Shown: piece by piece, positions 1 through 12,549 of the stretch
How positions within the stretch are numbered: the stretch's first letter is position 1
How the letters are laid out: each line of letters opens with the position of its first letter
Program-made: the position numbers and the translations under genes
The notes under the pieces: generated by a model
What the model saw: only the letters and a program-made list of their open reading frames with translations
What the model was told of the DNA's origin: nothing
Database searches by the model: none
Source of the DNA: Strongylocentrotus droebachiensis
Taxonomy: Eukaryota; Echinodermata; Echinoidea; Camarodonta; Strongylocentrotidae
Direction of reading: 5' to 3'
Length of the DNA stretch: 64,000 nucleotides
Assembly: GCA_035222895.1 (NCBI GenBank)
Contig: JAVYIG010000036.1
Coordinates: 186,001 to 250,000 of the forward strand

Positions 1-1280
1 GTATACGTAAGAGCGCTATTACTTTAGTCCAGGTCAAGACCTCGGCCAGTTGTGTACAGGTAGTCTGGGGAATACAATTTTTTTTGTTTCGAACGTTCAT
101 AATTCCTAAGCGCAAATTTCCATACGAGAGGGATTCATGTTTCATTAAATTAGATACTCTTCATCGTTCCAAAGGTTCGTAACTTCGAAAAATGAAATTT
201 AAATCAATAACTCATCAATTGAAACAGACACATGCAGAAATCACATTTTAAAAATGCCAAAATAAACAAAACAAAACAAAGGTTTATCCGTTCAATCCGC
301 CTGATCCAATATTACAAATGGCTATAGCCCCCTTCCCTCGGGAAAAAAAGTTATGTGATTGCATCCCGTACAAATCGGATCAGAAAAGAAACAAAACGCA
401 ATTAGAGTTATGACAGATAGAAAATTTCCCCCTTGGGAAATATTATGAACACATTAAAGGGATATCAACTTTTTCTCAAGCAATGGCAATGCAATTAGGT
501 AAACATCAATGTTTTGGCTTAGTCACAACTTTTATTGCATGTAATGAACTGCTGGCTTTCATTCCTTTTCCTCCTACACAAAGGTCATATGAAAGCCTTA
601 TGCCCGAAGCAGCATTTCATAATGTCCATTGTGGGTTTCTAATCATGATTAAAATTGTCGTATCTGGCCGTCTGAATATTTTCCCTTGGGGTTTCAACAA
701 CATAACAAGCAAATTAAAAGGATTTGTAAGAACATGTTAAGGCTATGTCATCGGATGTGACGTCGTTAATAAGTAAATTCTTCTTTATGTTTATCTACAT
801 GATGTTAACAGACAATAGAAAAGGACAAATGACGCGTGTCTGAAAAAGGAATTCACTCTTCAAATGATGTTTATGTTAGGAGTGACGTAGACGGGCTCTG
901 GGGTGTGAAAAAAAAGCATTTTTATTATTATGAAACTACCTTCTTGAATATGTTAAGAAGTGGGAAGCCAATTGTAGGATGTATCCATGTAAATTTTGGT
1001 AATCTTCTCAAGAACGTGTAAAATTAATCAATTTGTCATCATAAGTACATAAAATACAATTTAGAAATACAAATGCCATAGCTGATATATCCCGTACATT
1101 ACGATCAAAATTATTTTGTGTGGGGTCATTTTTAATAGTTTAAAAATAAGGTTTTAAATGAAGGCAATCCTTTACATAACAAAAAATCAAGGAGTCTCTT
1201 TGTCTTTTTTCATGTATTTCATATTCATCAATTTTACATTTAAAAAGAAACATAGCGTATACATATAGATCAGAACTTCT
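1..1280. other. AT-rich non-coding sequence, nothing recognised
   Basis: Short ORFs of up to 85 codons occur on both strands, but none has a recognisable motif, a convincing splice context or a low-stop region longer than expected by chance. A CRE-like TGACGTCG lies near 757. No repeat structure was seen. Confidence 0.5.
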
Positions 1281-1300
1281 TGTGTGTATATGTGTGTGTG
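1281..1300. repeat. (TG)n microsatellite, interrupted
   Basis: This is a short TG dinucleotide run broken by a TATA step and followed directly by a G-rich stretch. It is a simple repeat and part of the reason an 82-codon minus-strand ORF stays open here. Confidence 0.75.
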
Positions 1301-3277
1301 AGGGGGGAAGGGTGGACGAACAAGCTGCCAAAATGACCACCACTATCTCCCTCTGGACTAACGATGACGGAAGACATGGTAGTAGCAAGGAATATATCTC
1401 TTAGGTCTTATCTTTTTCAAATATGCTATGAAATTATCGAAGCGCAGAACTCGTCGTACAATGTTCCACCTGTTCTGAAGGCGAAATGGGTCAAGACGTC
1501 ACCATGACGACTCGTTCACGAGGCCAAGGGAGTCCCTAGATAGATACATTGAAAGAAGATCCCAATTTGGGTAAGGTTTCAATATATTACGGCGCTCACC
1601 AACTGTATCATTTCGTGGCGACAGCAGGCGATGGCCGGACGCGGCGATCAAGAACAAAGTCAAGAGGCGCGCTTTTTTGAAATATTGACTCCGAATCGAA
1701 TCTTGCCCAGCAACGCGATATCAGATAAGCGATAAATCTAGGTCAGTATCTGGAAATCGATAGTCTCTTTGTGGGATTGGTATCATATGCTTTCATGAAG
1801 CGAGGATATTATTCAAGTTTCAATTTCTTGAAATGTGATACTAATATTTCCATTTAGCAGGGTTAGAAGAAGAAGGCATGGTAATCTAATTTAGACATAG
1901 AATGTGCAAGCCCAGACATGTTAAAACTAATTGGTATAAGTGATTTTGTTTCACTATAAATTATAGCCTTGACCTAACGAAGTGCGGACAGAGAAGTGGA
2001 ATTGAACTGCATTTAGTTTTGATTCCCAGCTATATAATGTCTAATTTCGAAATGTTATAGATATTGGCAAGAAACTGAAATAGACTATTCAATGACCGGG
2101 GTAATAATATATCTGTAAAGCGTTTAGAGACATTTGTATTAAGCGCTATATCAAAGTGAAATATTATTAGTATTATTATTAAGCTATGAATATGATAAGA
2201 AGGAAAATTGTATCTTGTAATGAAAAGTAGAATTCAACAACAACATATTTAAATAGTTTTATGATATCTATACAATTATTTTGTTTTATTCAATTGTGTA
2301 ATTGGGTGCGTAAATGATGTACACCCGCCTTTCCTATTCCAATAGCTCGCTAGAGATAAATTAGGTTGTCATCGAATGGCATTAGATATTCGGTAATATC
2401 GTCACGTGCTCAATCTACTTCGTCAAATCTCAACCCATGTTCGTCCTGCGTTTTATCTGAAAGAGATAACTGCGAGTTCATCACTGCCCGGCTGAAACAT
2501 CGGAGACCCGGCGTTAAAGTTCGGGAAATAATTGTAGAGTCGGGGCAGGAGGTAATGGAATTACCCCTTTTGGATTGTGTTAGGGTGACATAGAGACATG
2601 CCCGCTGGAGCCGAAAACGAGAATGGGTGAGACTGGTTATAATCATAATCTAGTTTGTATGATGATGATGATAATGGAGGGTGAACTGAAAGTACATCGT
2701 CGGGGCAGCACGTTCAGACCTTAGTGCATCTCTAAACTAGCATTAGTGTTAACTGGAAAAAAAGGCGTTCGCATCTCATGGTGTATATATTAGAGTGTAA
2801 CTGCATGTTATAGAAGTAGATGAAAAGCTATGATCTTCCATGCCTGGAACAGACAAGAAACCTAGCAAGCAAAGCAACTTCACTTACACGATTACGCCAA
2901 TGCAAATCCTCGTAATCCGTAGTTTGTTGCCAAATTTCGACTTTTCATAGATAATTGTGTATTATAACTTTCGTTGAATGAAAGTACTGTGCACTGTCGC
3001 ACTAGAGACATAACGATTCGCAACTGCGCACAAAGTGATGCAAAACAGCACCCATTCAATAGGATGTAAATTTTAAACGTACAAAAAGTTGCCAACATGC
3101 AAACCCGGATGAAAAAAGTGCAACTTACAGTGAACCTCAAGAAGTGCAAATCTTTAAGGATGTCGGGTGTAAGAGTTGAATCCAAGACGGTGACAATTTC
3201 ACACCCTTTTAAGCACGCTTCTACCGTACAGGTTAAGCATACAAATTGGAACCACGTATTCTTTGTGTACCCCTGCC
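1301..3277. other. Non-coding sequence, nothing recognised
   Basis: The interval 1440-1690 is visibly more GC-rich than its surroundings and holds a 46-codon reading frame from the ATG at about 1361, too short and unsupported to call a gene. A short GAT run lies near 2658-2674. ORFs at 2366-2646 overlap on both strands and show no motif. Confidence 0.45.
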
Positions 3278-3280
3278 TTA

Positions 3281-3910
3281 AGGCCCGGTCACACAGCCCT
3301 CCACGGGCGTATCGCGGCCGAATCACGGCCAAAAATTTCTGCCCGTGAAGCAGACGCTGTTGGACGCTTTGAGGTCGCGATAAAGACGCGATACAGCCGT
3401 ACTTTACCCGTCGTTACACGCGGTAAGAAATTCACACGCGGTTGGCCGCGCGAAAAAGTTTTGGGCTGCCCAAAAATTTAGACCGCGGGTAATCGCGGGC
3501 GGTACACGTGGTACACACGCGGTAAAGACGCGGTACAGACGCGGAACGAACGTGCTAGGACGTGCTACGGCCGCGGTTAAGACGTGGTTACACGCGGAAT
3601 TGGACGCGAAATTTTAGCGGGTAATCGCGGGTGGAGCACGGTCATAGCACGTTTGTTCCGCGTCTGTACCGCGTTGTTATCACGTGCATTAGCGTGTGTA
3701 CCGCGTGTAAGCGTGGTAGGCCGCGGTACCGCCGCGCTTCACCCGCGATAAGGACGCGGAACAGTCGCCGGCGTCTGTTCCGCGGGCATACCACGGGTAA
3801 ACCGCGGGTAAGCCAATTTTGCACATTTTCCACCACGGGCAACCGCGGGCAAAAAAAAATCGCGAAATTTTACCCGCGATACAGACGCGAAAGGCTGTGT
3901 GACCGGGCCT
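3281..3910. mobile_element. Non-autonomous PIF/Harbinger-type DNA transposon (MITE), CpG-rich
   Basis: The ends are a perfect 18-bp terminal inverted repeat: AGGCCCGGTCACACAGCC at 3281-3298 and its reverse complement at 3893-3910. Each end is flanked by TTA (3278-3280 and 3911-3913). A 3-bp TWA target duplication is typical of PIF/Harbinger elements, so the class is inferred from the duplication. The 630-bp interior is far richer in CG than its surroundings and repeats short motifs such as acgcggtac, gcgggtaa and gacgcgg in both orientations. ORFs of 66-110 codons inside are by-products of this sequence, and no transposase motif is present. Confidence 0.8.
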
Positions 3911-3913
3911 TTA

Positions 3914-6900
3914 ATGGAGAGAATGGTACGGCGTTTTACTTGTCTCTTCCCAAATTCTGCTGAGCGGTCGGATGATTTTCCTCACTCCCATGTTTTAATA
4001 TTCTAATCTATCCACTTTACTTAGAAAAAGAATACTTTACAACAAAATATGTCAATAAAATAATGTTAAAAGCCCATTATTATAAACCGGTCAACAACAA
4101 ACATCCAATTCCGTAGGAAGGGTTCCTCTCATCCTCCAAAAGGAAGTATAAATGTCACCTATTTCATATCGAGAGACGTATGTATTAATAGCTAAATGCA
4201 TCATGATCAGGCTTTTGACATTTTACTGGTGCATGACATTTATATTTTTAAATGATTCCCTCATCGTTTGTTTTTTTACCTTGGAATTTGATGCTGCTTT
4301 GTGTGGACGTAGACAAGAAGATGACATACTATTCTACTGCTATATTCCACTTTCTTTTCAGTAAGGAATGTTATAATGTCATGCTCCCTCCGTTCTGTTT
4401 TACCGCTAGAAATCTGATATCATGTATTCATAAAAAAATGAATAGGTGAATGTTACTTTAATGCTTGGCGGTTTGAAAGTTTGTCGAAGCTTGAAAAATC
4501 ACGGCCGGCTTTTTTTAAGAAAGAGAAACCATTCCCAAAGCTGATTAATGGATCAACGGATCAGAATAATCAGCTTATACTTTCGAGACCGTTTCACATG
4601 ATCCTTCAGATTTGTATCCACCTATTGACTCTGCACTATCTTCTTCATCTTAATATGTATCAAAGGCTCAATCGAAATAGCAATGTTCACCCACGGTATG
4701 AAATGAATGATAGTGGAAACAGACCCACCTGCCTATATTCTTTATTCGTATTCTTCGTTAAATAGTGGATGAGGTATCGGGGAGTCGGGGACCGGGTTTC
4801 GTCTCCCGGGTAATGATGGGTATTTGCGTGGCGGCAATAACAAATTTATGACCAAGCTCTGTTCAACATGAAAAAGAGGAAGGATCATGGGAAGCTAAGG
4901 GCGTATTGTGATTTCGTGATCTTTAAGTAAGTTTTACGGTCGATGCGGGGGCGTCCATGCTTGCTCCAAGTTCAAACAGTTCATATTCAGATTGCCTCGT
5001 TTTTTTTTACGGATGCATTCAGCCTTCGTAAAATAGACGAATTGCATTACATGTATTCAATAGAAACTCCGCAACATAATATTGCTGAATATTTTGAGTC
5101 GTCATAGACGAATATTCTACTAATCAATTAGCTGATCTGCCTTACATTTTTAGGAGACGAAAAAGGTAAGTTTGTTTGCAGTACTACATAATCGTTTTAA
5201 TATAAGTATGACCAATGACCCGAGATCTTTAAAGTAAAGGATTAAACAGATGAATGGACGGCGAAGTGGTCTTGCTCCCATCGTGGTTTTAACTAGCGTT
5301 AGGACACTAAAGCCATTTGAGTATGCTCTTTTACATGACTGTGCAAAATTTGATTTATAATGGATCTAAGCCTAATCATCTTTGACTTTTCTTGAGAGAG
5401 ATGAAATGCGAATTCATCAATTAAACGCTTTTTAGTCTCATCGTTAGAAATGTTTGTTCCTTAAAAACGATTTAATTAAGATATTAAAGTGCTTTTTATC
5501 TATAAAAACAGAAAAATATGGGTTATCGTCCCCAACCTCGAATGGCATTGTTGTGCTCTTCTCCATCAAAGTGCACTAGGCGGAAAAAGTCATACATTTC
5601 CTAGTAGAACGAGCGCCTTTGTTATCATTTCTGTACTACAGCAGGTAGATCCGGCGGGGGAAATAGGCGACAACAACCTTAATAATAGAAAGACGTGTAG
5701 CATGCAACCGTTGGGTTTTCACCCATAGAACAGGTATTTGCGAAGATGGTCAACATTTCTTCGTATCATACTCTCATTCGGTCCGAAATGAAAATTTATT
5801 CACGTTCACCTTTACCCAGATATTATATTGTGTCCCTCAGGCAAGCGTCTTCTTTTCTGCCCGAGAAGAAAAAAAAATAAGCGGGGTGAGGTACAGCCGT
5901 CTAAAGACATGGTGTTAAGTTACACCCTTACTATCTGCACGCTATTGAGAGAGAGAGTCTTATTCTGGCTGTGGCGGTGTCCTTGGGGAGGGAGCCACAT
6001 GTGTGCGATGCTGCTAGAATTACGTCTTCGCTTGGATGAGGATTTGAGAGTAGAGAGTACGGATTATGGCCATGATCGCAAGAAGAGAGGGAATCGAGCA
6101 TGGTCATAATAGGCTTGGTTCAGCCGCTTAGGACGCATTTTGCGACATTGCTCCGAGACATGCAGGTAAATTTTAGTAATACGAGACTTGAGCAACCACT
6201 ACATCTCTAGGCAAATACACGCTTCCTATGATACATCCGATGAGACAATTCTTAGAAATAAGAACACGCTTCATGTTCATGACCCTATCCTTTAAATAAA
6301 AAAGAGCATGAGGTCGACATGCTGGACATACTACCCGACAAAACACGACATGGATAGGTAGAGGATGCTTAAGCCCCGCTCAATTCTTAAGAAGGTTTTA
6401 TCCTTGGCTTTAAGATCGATGATAGGAACCCATCTCAATCAGCGCATCCTTCTCTCCGGCTGTATAGGTGGTATATATAGCCCTCTTCGAGCCAAGCCAG
6501 GTATCTATTGCTAAATAGTTAGTTATCATCAAAAGCGCTACATTTAGTTTAGAGGGACAAACTATACATTATCCTGCACGTGTTCCTCCCTTTCTTAGAA
6601 CGAGAAAACTTGTTTCTTATACTGCATTAAAAACAACAATTAACGAAGGGTGTAGTGATTGTAGATGTATTCCATTGACCAATGTGCCTATAGCTTATAG
6701 TTTCCAATGCAGACGCTCTTGTTCTACTTATATCACCTTTCATTTCCCTTTCAACGTTCAAGATATCTAAGCAAAATACTGCAAACGCTTAACGTCGCTT
6801 TTTACTCAATGATATGGAACCATGCACATCTTCAGATCACGAATCTGTTTCAATGATTTAAGATTGAGTCACAGCTTACTTGTCAGGTCAAACAATCCAA

Positions 6901-8804
6901 AGTGAACCCCATGCTAGACTGTGACAATTTTTCATGTTTACAAGTCTATGCACGAAACGCCTAGCCTAGATTACCCTTTTTTACCCGCGTCTTCCCGTGG
7001 CGCCTCTGTGCACTATGTCACGTGATCGGCATGAATGAACCAATCATGCATGTATGTTTTGAACAAAAATTACCAGGGTCGTTTCTCATGTCAGTCGCCC
7101 TTTTATAAAGAAGAAACACAGATTACACAGTGATTATTTACGTCGTTTGTGATATTCAGTGAGATTCCCTCGGTAGTTGTTTTTGTATATGTTTGTTTAT
7201 TCGTAAGTTTGTTTGTTTGTTTATTTTACTAAACGTCATGAAAAACACAGCTAATAGCTGTAAACGTAGATTGTAGCTCAACATTTTTTTTTTCTCGATT
7301 TCTTTCCTCTTCTGCGGCCTTCGGTCATTATATCGGCAAACCAATCTTAACATTTACAAGAAATGTAATTTCTCCCTCCTCATGTTTACTAATGATGTTT
7401 AATCTAACACCAAAGCATAGGTACTCACAAGCATCTTCAGGTTTCAGAGGTGTGATAATTGGACTCATATAATCGATTTCTTTATACAAAGTGGTCTTTG
7501 CAGTCTAACACCATATGTGCCGACATTCAAAGGTGAACAAATTTTTCCCTGAACCGGTGGGAACTTTTTTCAAGCTTGGGTTTGTACTGCTTGAACTTAA
7601 ATCAAATCTCACGGCTGCGTAGGCAAGAGAGGGATTGGGCCCTGGCATTTGAATATGTCCTACGAGGTGGAATAGGCGACCAACTTCCCCCTGCAAAACG
7701 CAGGTAACGACGTGTATAATCTCATTAAAGAGAAAGGTCGCCTTTGCTTCGGAGACCAAACCCCCCAAAAAAGGTGGAAACTGTCGAACCTGGAAAAAAA
7801 CAAGAATAATGACATAATGTGACCTTTTTTTTTACAACTGCGGTTAACATGTTTGACTAAACATTGGAGACGAAGGCAAACATGGGAAGTTCGCAGGAAT
7901 TCTCAAGCGTTGTCGATGTTTTGTTTGTGATGTAATTATTGTTCCAGCATGGCAATTAACCTTGTGAACATTGTAGGGGATGTGCTTTTGTTCGTAATAT
8001 TCACGAAGTAGACGGATCTAACAGAAATGCTTCCCAATAAATATCAGCTGCTCATTAATACGAATCATGGCTTATTTATTTCATGTATTTGTTTGTTGGT
8101 TTTCAGGCAGAATATTAAAACCTCTCAAAATACAAAACAAAATGACAATTAAAAAATGAATACAGATTGTGCCCCGGGATAGACTGAACGAAACTAGGTC
8201 CTCTCTTAATTTTTCATTCTTTTGTTTGATGTCTGGTCTATATTAAATCAAAACATGAAAACAGCAATAAGAAAATATTCTCGAAATGGAAAGCAAGCCG
8301 GAAGAAAGATAGATAATGAAAAATGGCGTGATAAGAAAGGGAAAATACACAACATTGTGCGTGGTAAAACGACACAAAAAGATAGAAAAACAAAAAATAA
8401 GAGAAATTGAATAAGGCAATGAGCAGAATAGCATAGAAGCAAAGAAAGACAAATTCGAATATCATGAATGCGTTGGCGTACGCAATTACATTTTGGTTTA
8501 CGTGTTTACGGTTAAACGTCCACAGATCATTATGTAAAAATTTGAAACGTAATAAAACTCGTTGTTGATTTTTAAGAGGCCCATCAACAAAGATTTCTCA
8601 TAACGCTGAAATTAAATTCATCCTAGCGGTTCTGATTTGAGTTTTTTAAGGTCGTTTAGAGGGATTATTTGGAAGAGTTTATTTCCATAAGGCGCCGAAT
8701 CCACTGTAGACCAAAATGTATATAATGATGAATATGTGTATCTGATACGTGGTAATCAACAGCAAGGTATTTTTTTTGGTAATCAAAAGGTAGCCATATT
8801 CCCA
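3914..8804. other. AT-rich non-coding sequence, nothing recognised
   Basis: About 4.9 kb contains only short ORFs (up to 94 codons), without domains or credible gene structure. Short GTTT repeats occur near 7190-7225, a run of T near 7263, and an A-rich stretch at 8250-8450 keeps several reading frames open. No inverted-repeat element with matching flanks was found. Confidence 0.45.
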
Positions 8805-9265
8805 AAAAAGTACGTTTCATTCCAAAAGGGCACTCAATCCAAAATCGTTTCATTTCAAAAAGAATTAAATCCACTTTGTTCCATACCATTGTTTCCTGTG
8901 TAAGCATGTGCAGATAAGTTTTCAGATTTGTGTAGATATGGTGCACTTTCCAATCTACAAGGTCAGTGCAAAGTTTTAATAAATTCAGCAAAATTATGAG
9001 TTTTAAGATATTTGATATTTTGAACGGATGATTTTTTTTTTATTCAGGTTCTATTGGAATGAAACGCCCGAAATCGTAGTCTTTTAGAAGAAAACAAATC
9101 TTTTTCCAATAAACAAAACATATTTGAAAAGATAATAATAAAAAAATGTTCTGCTGGCAATATTAATGTGTTTCACATTTAATTTAAATTGTAAGAATTG
9201 TTTAAACGTGCAATAAAAGAGACGGTCGACAGGACTTTTCATTCTAAAAGGCAATAAATCCACAC
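8805..9265. repeat. Weak dispersed-motif region (TTTCATTCYAAAAGG)
   Basis: A motif of about 30 bp, resembling tttcattccaaaagggcac followed by tcaatccaaa, is present near 8815-8845 and again in diverged form near 9236-9265. A related fragment, tttcatttcaaaaag, lies near 8849, and an inverted relative, ttggaatgaaacg, near 9052. The similarity suggests an old repeat, but borders and duplicated flanks could not be defined. The 108-codon minus-strand ORF (8665-8991) partly overlaps this repetition. Confidence 0.3.
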
Positions 9266-9681
9266 AAAAATATAATCATGACAAATTTATGAAAAATATA
9301 TCATTCATTGCTAGATTACATGTAAACAAAAATGGTAACTCACTGTTTGTTAGTTCATACTCTAGAAAAGAATTTGATGTACTCATTTCAAAACTTGAAA
9401 AAGTAATTACGCTTAGGGACTTCGGTGGTAAGCGCTTCATAAGCACCGTTTTTTATTATTATTATAAAGCTCAACGTTTATTTGTCTTCAGAGGCCCAGG
9501 TGTAATTTAAACGCCAACGCCTTTTTTTTTCTCCAACCGCAATAACTAAAAAGATTGATTGTGTAAGGCATTGATTTCATGATCATATGAATTACACTTT
9601 CCCAAACCTACTATTGTATACATCTTTTACGTGGAATACAAATGTAAACAAAACATGCAAAGACTACAGTTGAAGCATCCT
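9266..9681. other. AT-rich non-coding sequence, nothing recognised
   Basis: A 73-codon plus-strand ORF (9289-9510) has no recognisable motif or splice context. Nothing else stands out. Confidence 0.4.
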
Positions 9682-9691
9682 GTAATACCCC

Positions 9692-9961
9692 CGGCCCCCC
9701 ACTCCGAGAACGGACGGACCCCATGCGTGTTACCAAAATGTCCTATTCGTAACAAAAGAAAAAGGTCGACCCGTATTGACTTTACACACCGGACTTTTGC
9801 TGAAAAGGGGGGGGGGGTTGCTGAAAAAGGCTCGTATAACAAAAGAAAAAGGTCGACTCGTATTGACTTTACACACCGGACTTTTGCTGAAAAGGGGGGG
9901 GGGTCGCTTGGAACACGCATTATGCGTACCCTAAATAACACTGAGTGGGGGGGGGGGCGGG
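9692..9961. mobile_element. Non-autonomous Mutator-like (MULE-type) element with internal tandem duplication
   Basis: The 10-bp direct repeat GTAATACCCC flanks the element at 9682-9691 and 9962-9971. A 9-10 bp duplication fits the Mutator superfamily. The ends are imperfect inverted repeats of about 50 bp: GGCCCCCCACTC on the left pairs with GAGTGGGGGG on the right, and ATGCGTGTTACCAA pairs with TTGGAACACGCAT. Inside, a unit of about 90 bp is duplicated in tandem (about 9748-9820 and 9837-9902). It starts ACAAAAGAAAAAGGTCGAC and ends in a G run. ORFs on both strands (9627-10008) are by-products of the duplication. Confidence 0.65.
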
Positions 9962-9971
9962 GTAATACCCC

Positions 9972-11374
9972 TTTAGAGACTGGGTTGAAGCTTTACTGCT
10001 TCTTCTAATCGAATTTTATTTACATTATTTAAAGTCCCGGAGGCTCTTCTCGACTAACTTCGCTCACGCATTAAGCGTGAACTTTCCGACGAGATTATTT
10101 TCTTTGTGGGAAGATAACACCAGTATTGATGGTGCATTAAATACGATATTGATTTCATTGATGATTTATGCCATGCTGCCTCTATGTGGCACAGTGCTCT
10201 ATCACATGCAAACCTATATGCCCCGCACACCCACTCGGTCCCTACCGCACACACACTCACTCACTGACAAACTCGGAATGAGCGCTCCGAAAATACACTG
10301 GTTTTTATCAATTATTCATGGCTGTGTTTGTCTATAGAGAATTAAGAGCTGTGTAAGAGAAAAAATAGTTTGTATTGGTAGAGCTTAAATTAAAATGCAG
10401 AAAACTATTTCCATCATCTAACAAAGAAATGTTTATGGAAACAAAGCGTGACACCTTCCATGCCTAATCAAATAATGAATGTGAATGTGGGCGTGACGGA
10501 TGTGGCCGTCATATTTTCATGTTAGATGATGCATAATATTAGTGGTGTTAGTGGTGTCAGCGGTCACAGATAATTCGTAATTCTTCACATTTGTGGCCAG
10601 AAGCATCAAGGACAGGTTCAGTAGGCGTCCTTTTGTAGCAGCAACTTCTGTTTGTGGTTGCATAACCTTTGAATGAACACTAATTGATGTCTAATCTAAC
10701 CTGGAATGTTCCTGCACTCACCCTATATACCGTAAAGTTCATGGATGGTGCGACAAACACCAGTTTTTCCTTTGGCTTTTGTGCTTTGCAACTACCTGGT
10801 CGTGGGTCGACGACCTTTCATCTGAGGGTTGAACCGATTGGTGTCTTTTGCTCTCCAACACTTTGTATCTAGATGTTTGTCCATTGGAGCACGGGTGACT
10901 GGTGTAGAATCGTTCTTGTTCACCGAGAGGAACTAATTGGGACTCTATATTTGACATACGTAAGAAAAGGTGTAGCTATATAATAACACATGTCTCATTC
11001 AATAAATAAAATGAGTACACGCTAGAAGTTGATATTAAAGCTACCCAGCTGCCTTTCCTGTTAAATTATCTTTAAAAACAAAAACTAAAAAAGAAGCAAC
11101 CAAGCTGATTAGGGGTGTGCAGCTAGAAGAATATTACTTTGTTTTCTTCATTGGGTGTTTAAAAGAGGCAAAACAATGAAACAGACTTAACACATCTCAG
11201 TGTATGGTATGCTCAATGGCACAAATAAAATATCGTTGTATTCAGAAAAAAGTATGGTATACATATATATATATGAATATGATACAAGCTAGATGATTCG
11301 AATTATCAGACTTAAATCTAAGGATGAAGAAGAGTCATCTAGCTCAGATGTACACCTTGGAATATGATCCGTGA
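9972..11374. other. Non-coding sequence, nothing recognised
   Basis: Short ORFs (62-86 codons) overlap on opposite strands with no motif. A small hairpin, TTCACGCTTAATGCGTGA on the minus strand, is centred near 10070, and a TA-rich run lies near 11262-11275. Confidence 0.4.
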
Positions 11375-11423
11375 TTGCGGTGTTTGAGGATTGTCTGGTT
11401 TATCTTTTCCCCTTACTATTCTG

Positions 11424-11437
11424 GTTGCCATGGTGAC
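11424..11437. promoter_or_regulatory. RFX X-box-like palindrome
   Basis: GTTGCCATGGTGAC differs at one position from the RFX consensus GTTGCCATGGYAAC. RFX factors control ciliary genes in animals. Binding is inferred from sequence alone, and chance occurrence is possible. Confidence 0.25.
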
Positions 11438-11452
11438 TCTGATGCGTTCAGC

Positions 11453-11563
11453 CAAGCCTTTCAACAAAATTGGCCCGCAGCTAGATATTTCATATTAGTA
11501 ATAGCCCTGAACCCAGTAAATGTATCTGGGTGGGTTAATACTAAATTACTTGAATGGATGTGA
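11453..11563 (+). CDS. Exon candidate, unidentified
   Basis: An open frame beginning upstream (11375) runs to a stop at 11561-11563. The part after the acceptor-like gcgttcag near 11453 has a balanced amino-acid composition, including NPVNVSGWVNTKLLEWM at its C-terminus. CA|GTAAAT near 11517 could serve as a donor. I do not recognise the family. It sits about 270 bp upstream of a second exon-like ORF on the same strand. It could equally be a chance ORF. Confidence 0.18.
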   Translation, partial: QAFQQNWPAARYFILVIALNPVNVSGWVNTKLLEWM

Positions 11564-11835
11564 TCGTCGTGAGACAATAAGCACGGGATTGTATTCGTCA
11601 AGAATTGTGCAGATGAAGTAGTTGTAGACAGTACGAACATTAAAGGCAGACATTTATCTCCTTCTTCTTAATTAGTTCACTCCACCATCTGGTGTATTCT
11701 CGTACTGGTTTGACAGATATGTTGTAGTGTATGTACAGTTCCATAATAAAAGACTACCAATTAATCTATGTGCAGCTAAAAATAACGGTTTTCCCCTTCT
11801 ACCGCAGCTAGATTGTCTGTTCTTCCTCCTTGCAG

Positions 11836-12036
11836 AAGTTAGTAGATGCAGTGAGTTCCAGTCTTCTAGAGTCAGTGAACAAAATTGCCTCTGGTAGACT
11901 AGAGTCTAGGGTTTGTGAAACTGTTGTGAATGTCCTCGGTTTGAATGTATGTGAGCTGGTTGATAATGCGGTACATCAGCACCATCTTGAGCCGTGCTCT
12001 ACGTGCTTGGAGGAATGGCCACGGGCCAGGAGTTAG
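11836..12036 (+). CDS. Terminal-exon candidate, unidentified
   Basis: A strong acceptor-like sequence (tcttcctccttgcag, ending 11835) is followed by 66 open codons to TAG at 12034-12036. The translation is balanced and not low-complexity. It begins KLVDAVSSSLLESVNKIASG, contains Cys residues in CETVV, NVCEL and CSTCLEEW, and ends PRARS. A donor-like GTATGT inside (about 11946) means the exon could end earlier. No domain was recognised. Of the short ORFs in this window, this has the best splice context, but there is no independent support. Confidence 0.28.
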   Translation, partial: KLVDAVSSSLLESVNKIASGRLESRVCETVVNVLGLNVCELVDNAVHQHHLEPCSTCLEEWPRARS

Positions 12037-12239
12037 TTTAGCATCGACCTGAGCTCTGGTTAATCACAGAGATGAGAATTTTCAGAGAATCAAACAAGTA
12101 CACACTGAGTTCATAAACATGTCATAGTTAAACAGATCCCCTGACAGGTGTATGGAACACGATCACAAAGCCTCTCGAGAAATCAACTTAGATAAATTTC
12201 AGTCCCCTCTTTATTATACTGCCTATAGAAATCATGTTC
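12037..12239. other. Spacer before hAT element
   Basis: No feature was recognised. The last base belongs to the hAT target-site duplication, which begins at 12240. Confidence 0.4.
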
Positions 12240-12247
12240 GCTTGACG

Positions 12248-12507
12248 CAGGCGCGTACGCAGGGGGGGGGTTGGGGGGTTAACCCCCCCCTTTGGTATTT
12301 TTATGTGTATAAACCCCCCCAAAAAAACCCCTAAAACCCCCCCTTTTGGATTTTTTTTTTTTTAATTATTAAAAAAAAAAAAAAAAAAAAAAAATTATCC
12401 CCATGACTGACCAAAAACAGGTGACCCTACCCCCCCCCCCCCCCCAACGGAGCAAAATGTCAAATTTTCAAATTTCGAGGTCAAAAAAAAAAAAAAAGTG
12501 TCGTCTT

Positions 12508-12549
<42 letters not shown>

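Noticed and set aside
1301-1500. 46-codon frame from the ATG near 1361 with protein-like sequence
   Set aside because: It is too short, lacks a splice context and ends at once in a stop, so there is no basis to call it.
2892-3332. 146-codon minus-strand ORF
   Set aside because: It begins inside the left end of the Harbinger-type MITE and has no recognisable motif.
3631-3963. 110-codon ORF rich in Arg
   Set aside because: It lies mostly inside the CpG-rich Harbinger-type MITE, whose stop-poor composition keeps frames open on both strands.
8665-8991. 108-codon minus-strand ORF as a retroelement protein
   Set aside because: It overlaps a weak repeated motif, and no reverse-transcriptase, integrase or zinc-finger motif is visible.
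9627-10008. Overlapping ORFs of 104 and 125 codons on opposite strands
   Set aside because: Both are translations of the internal tandem duplication and G runs of the Mutator-like element.
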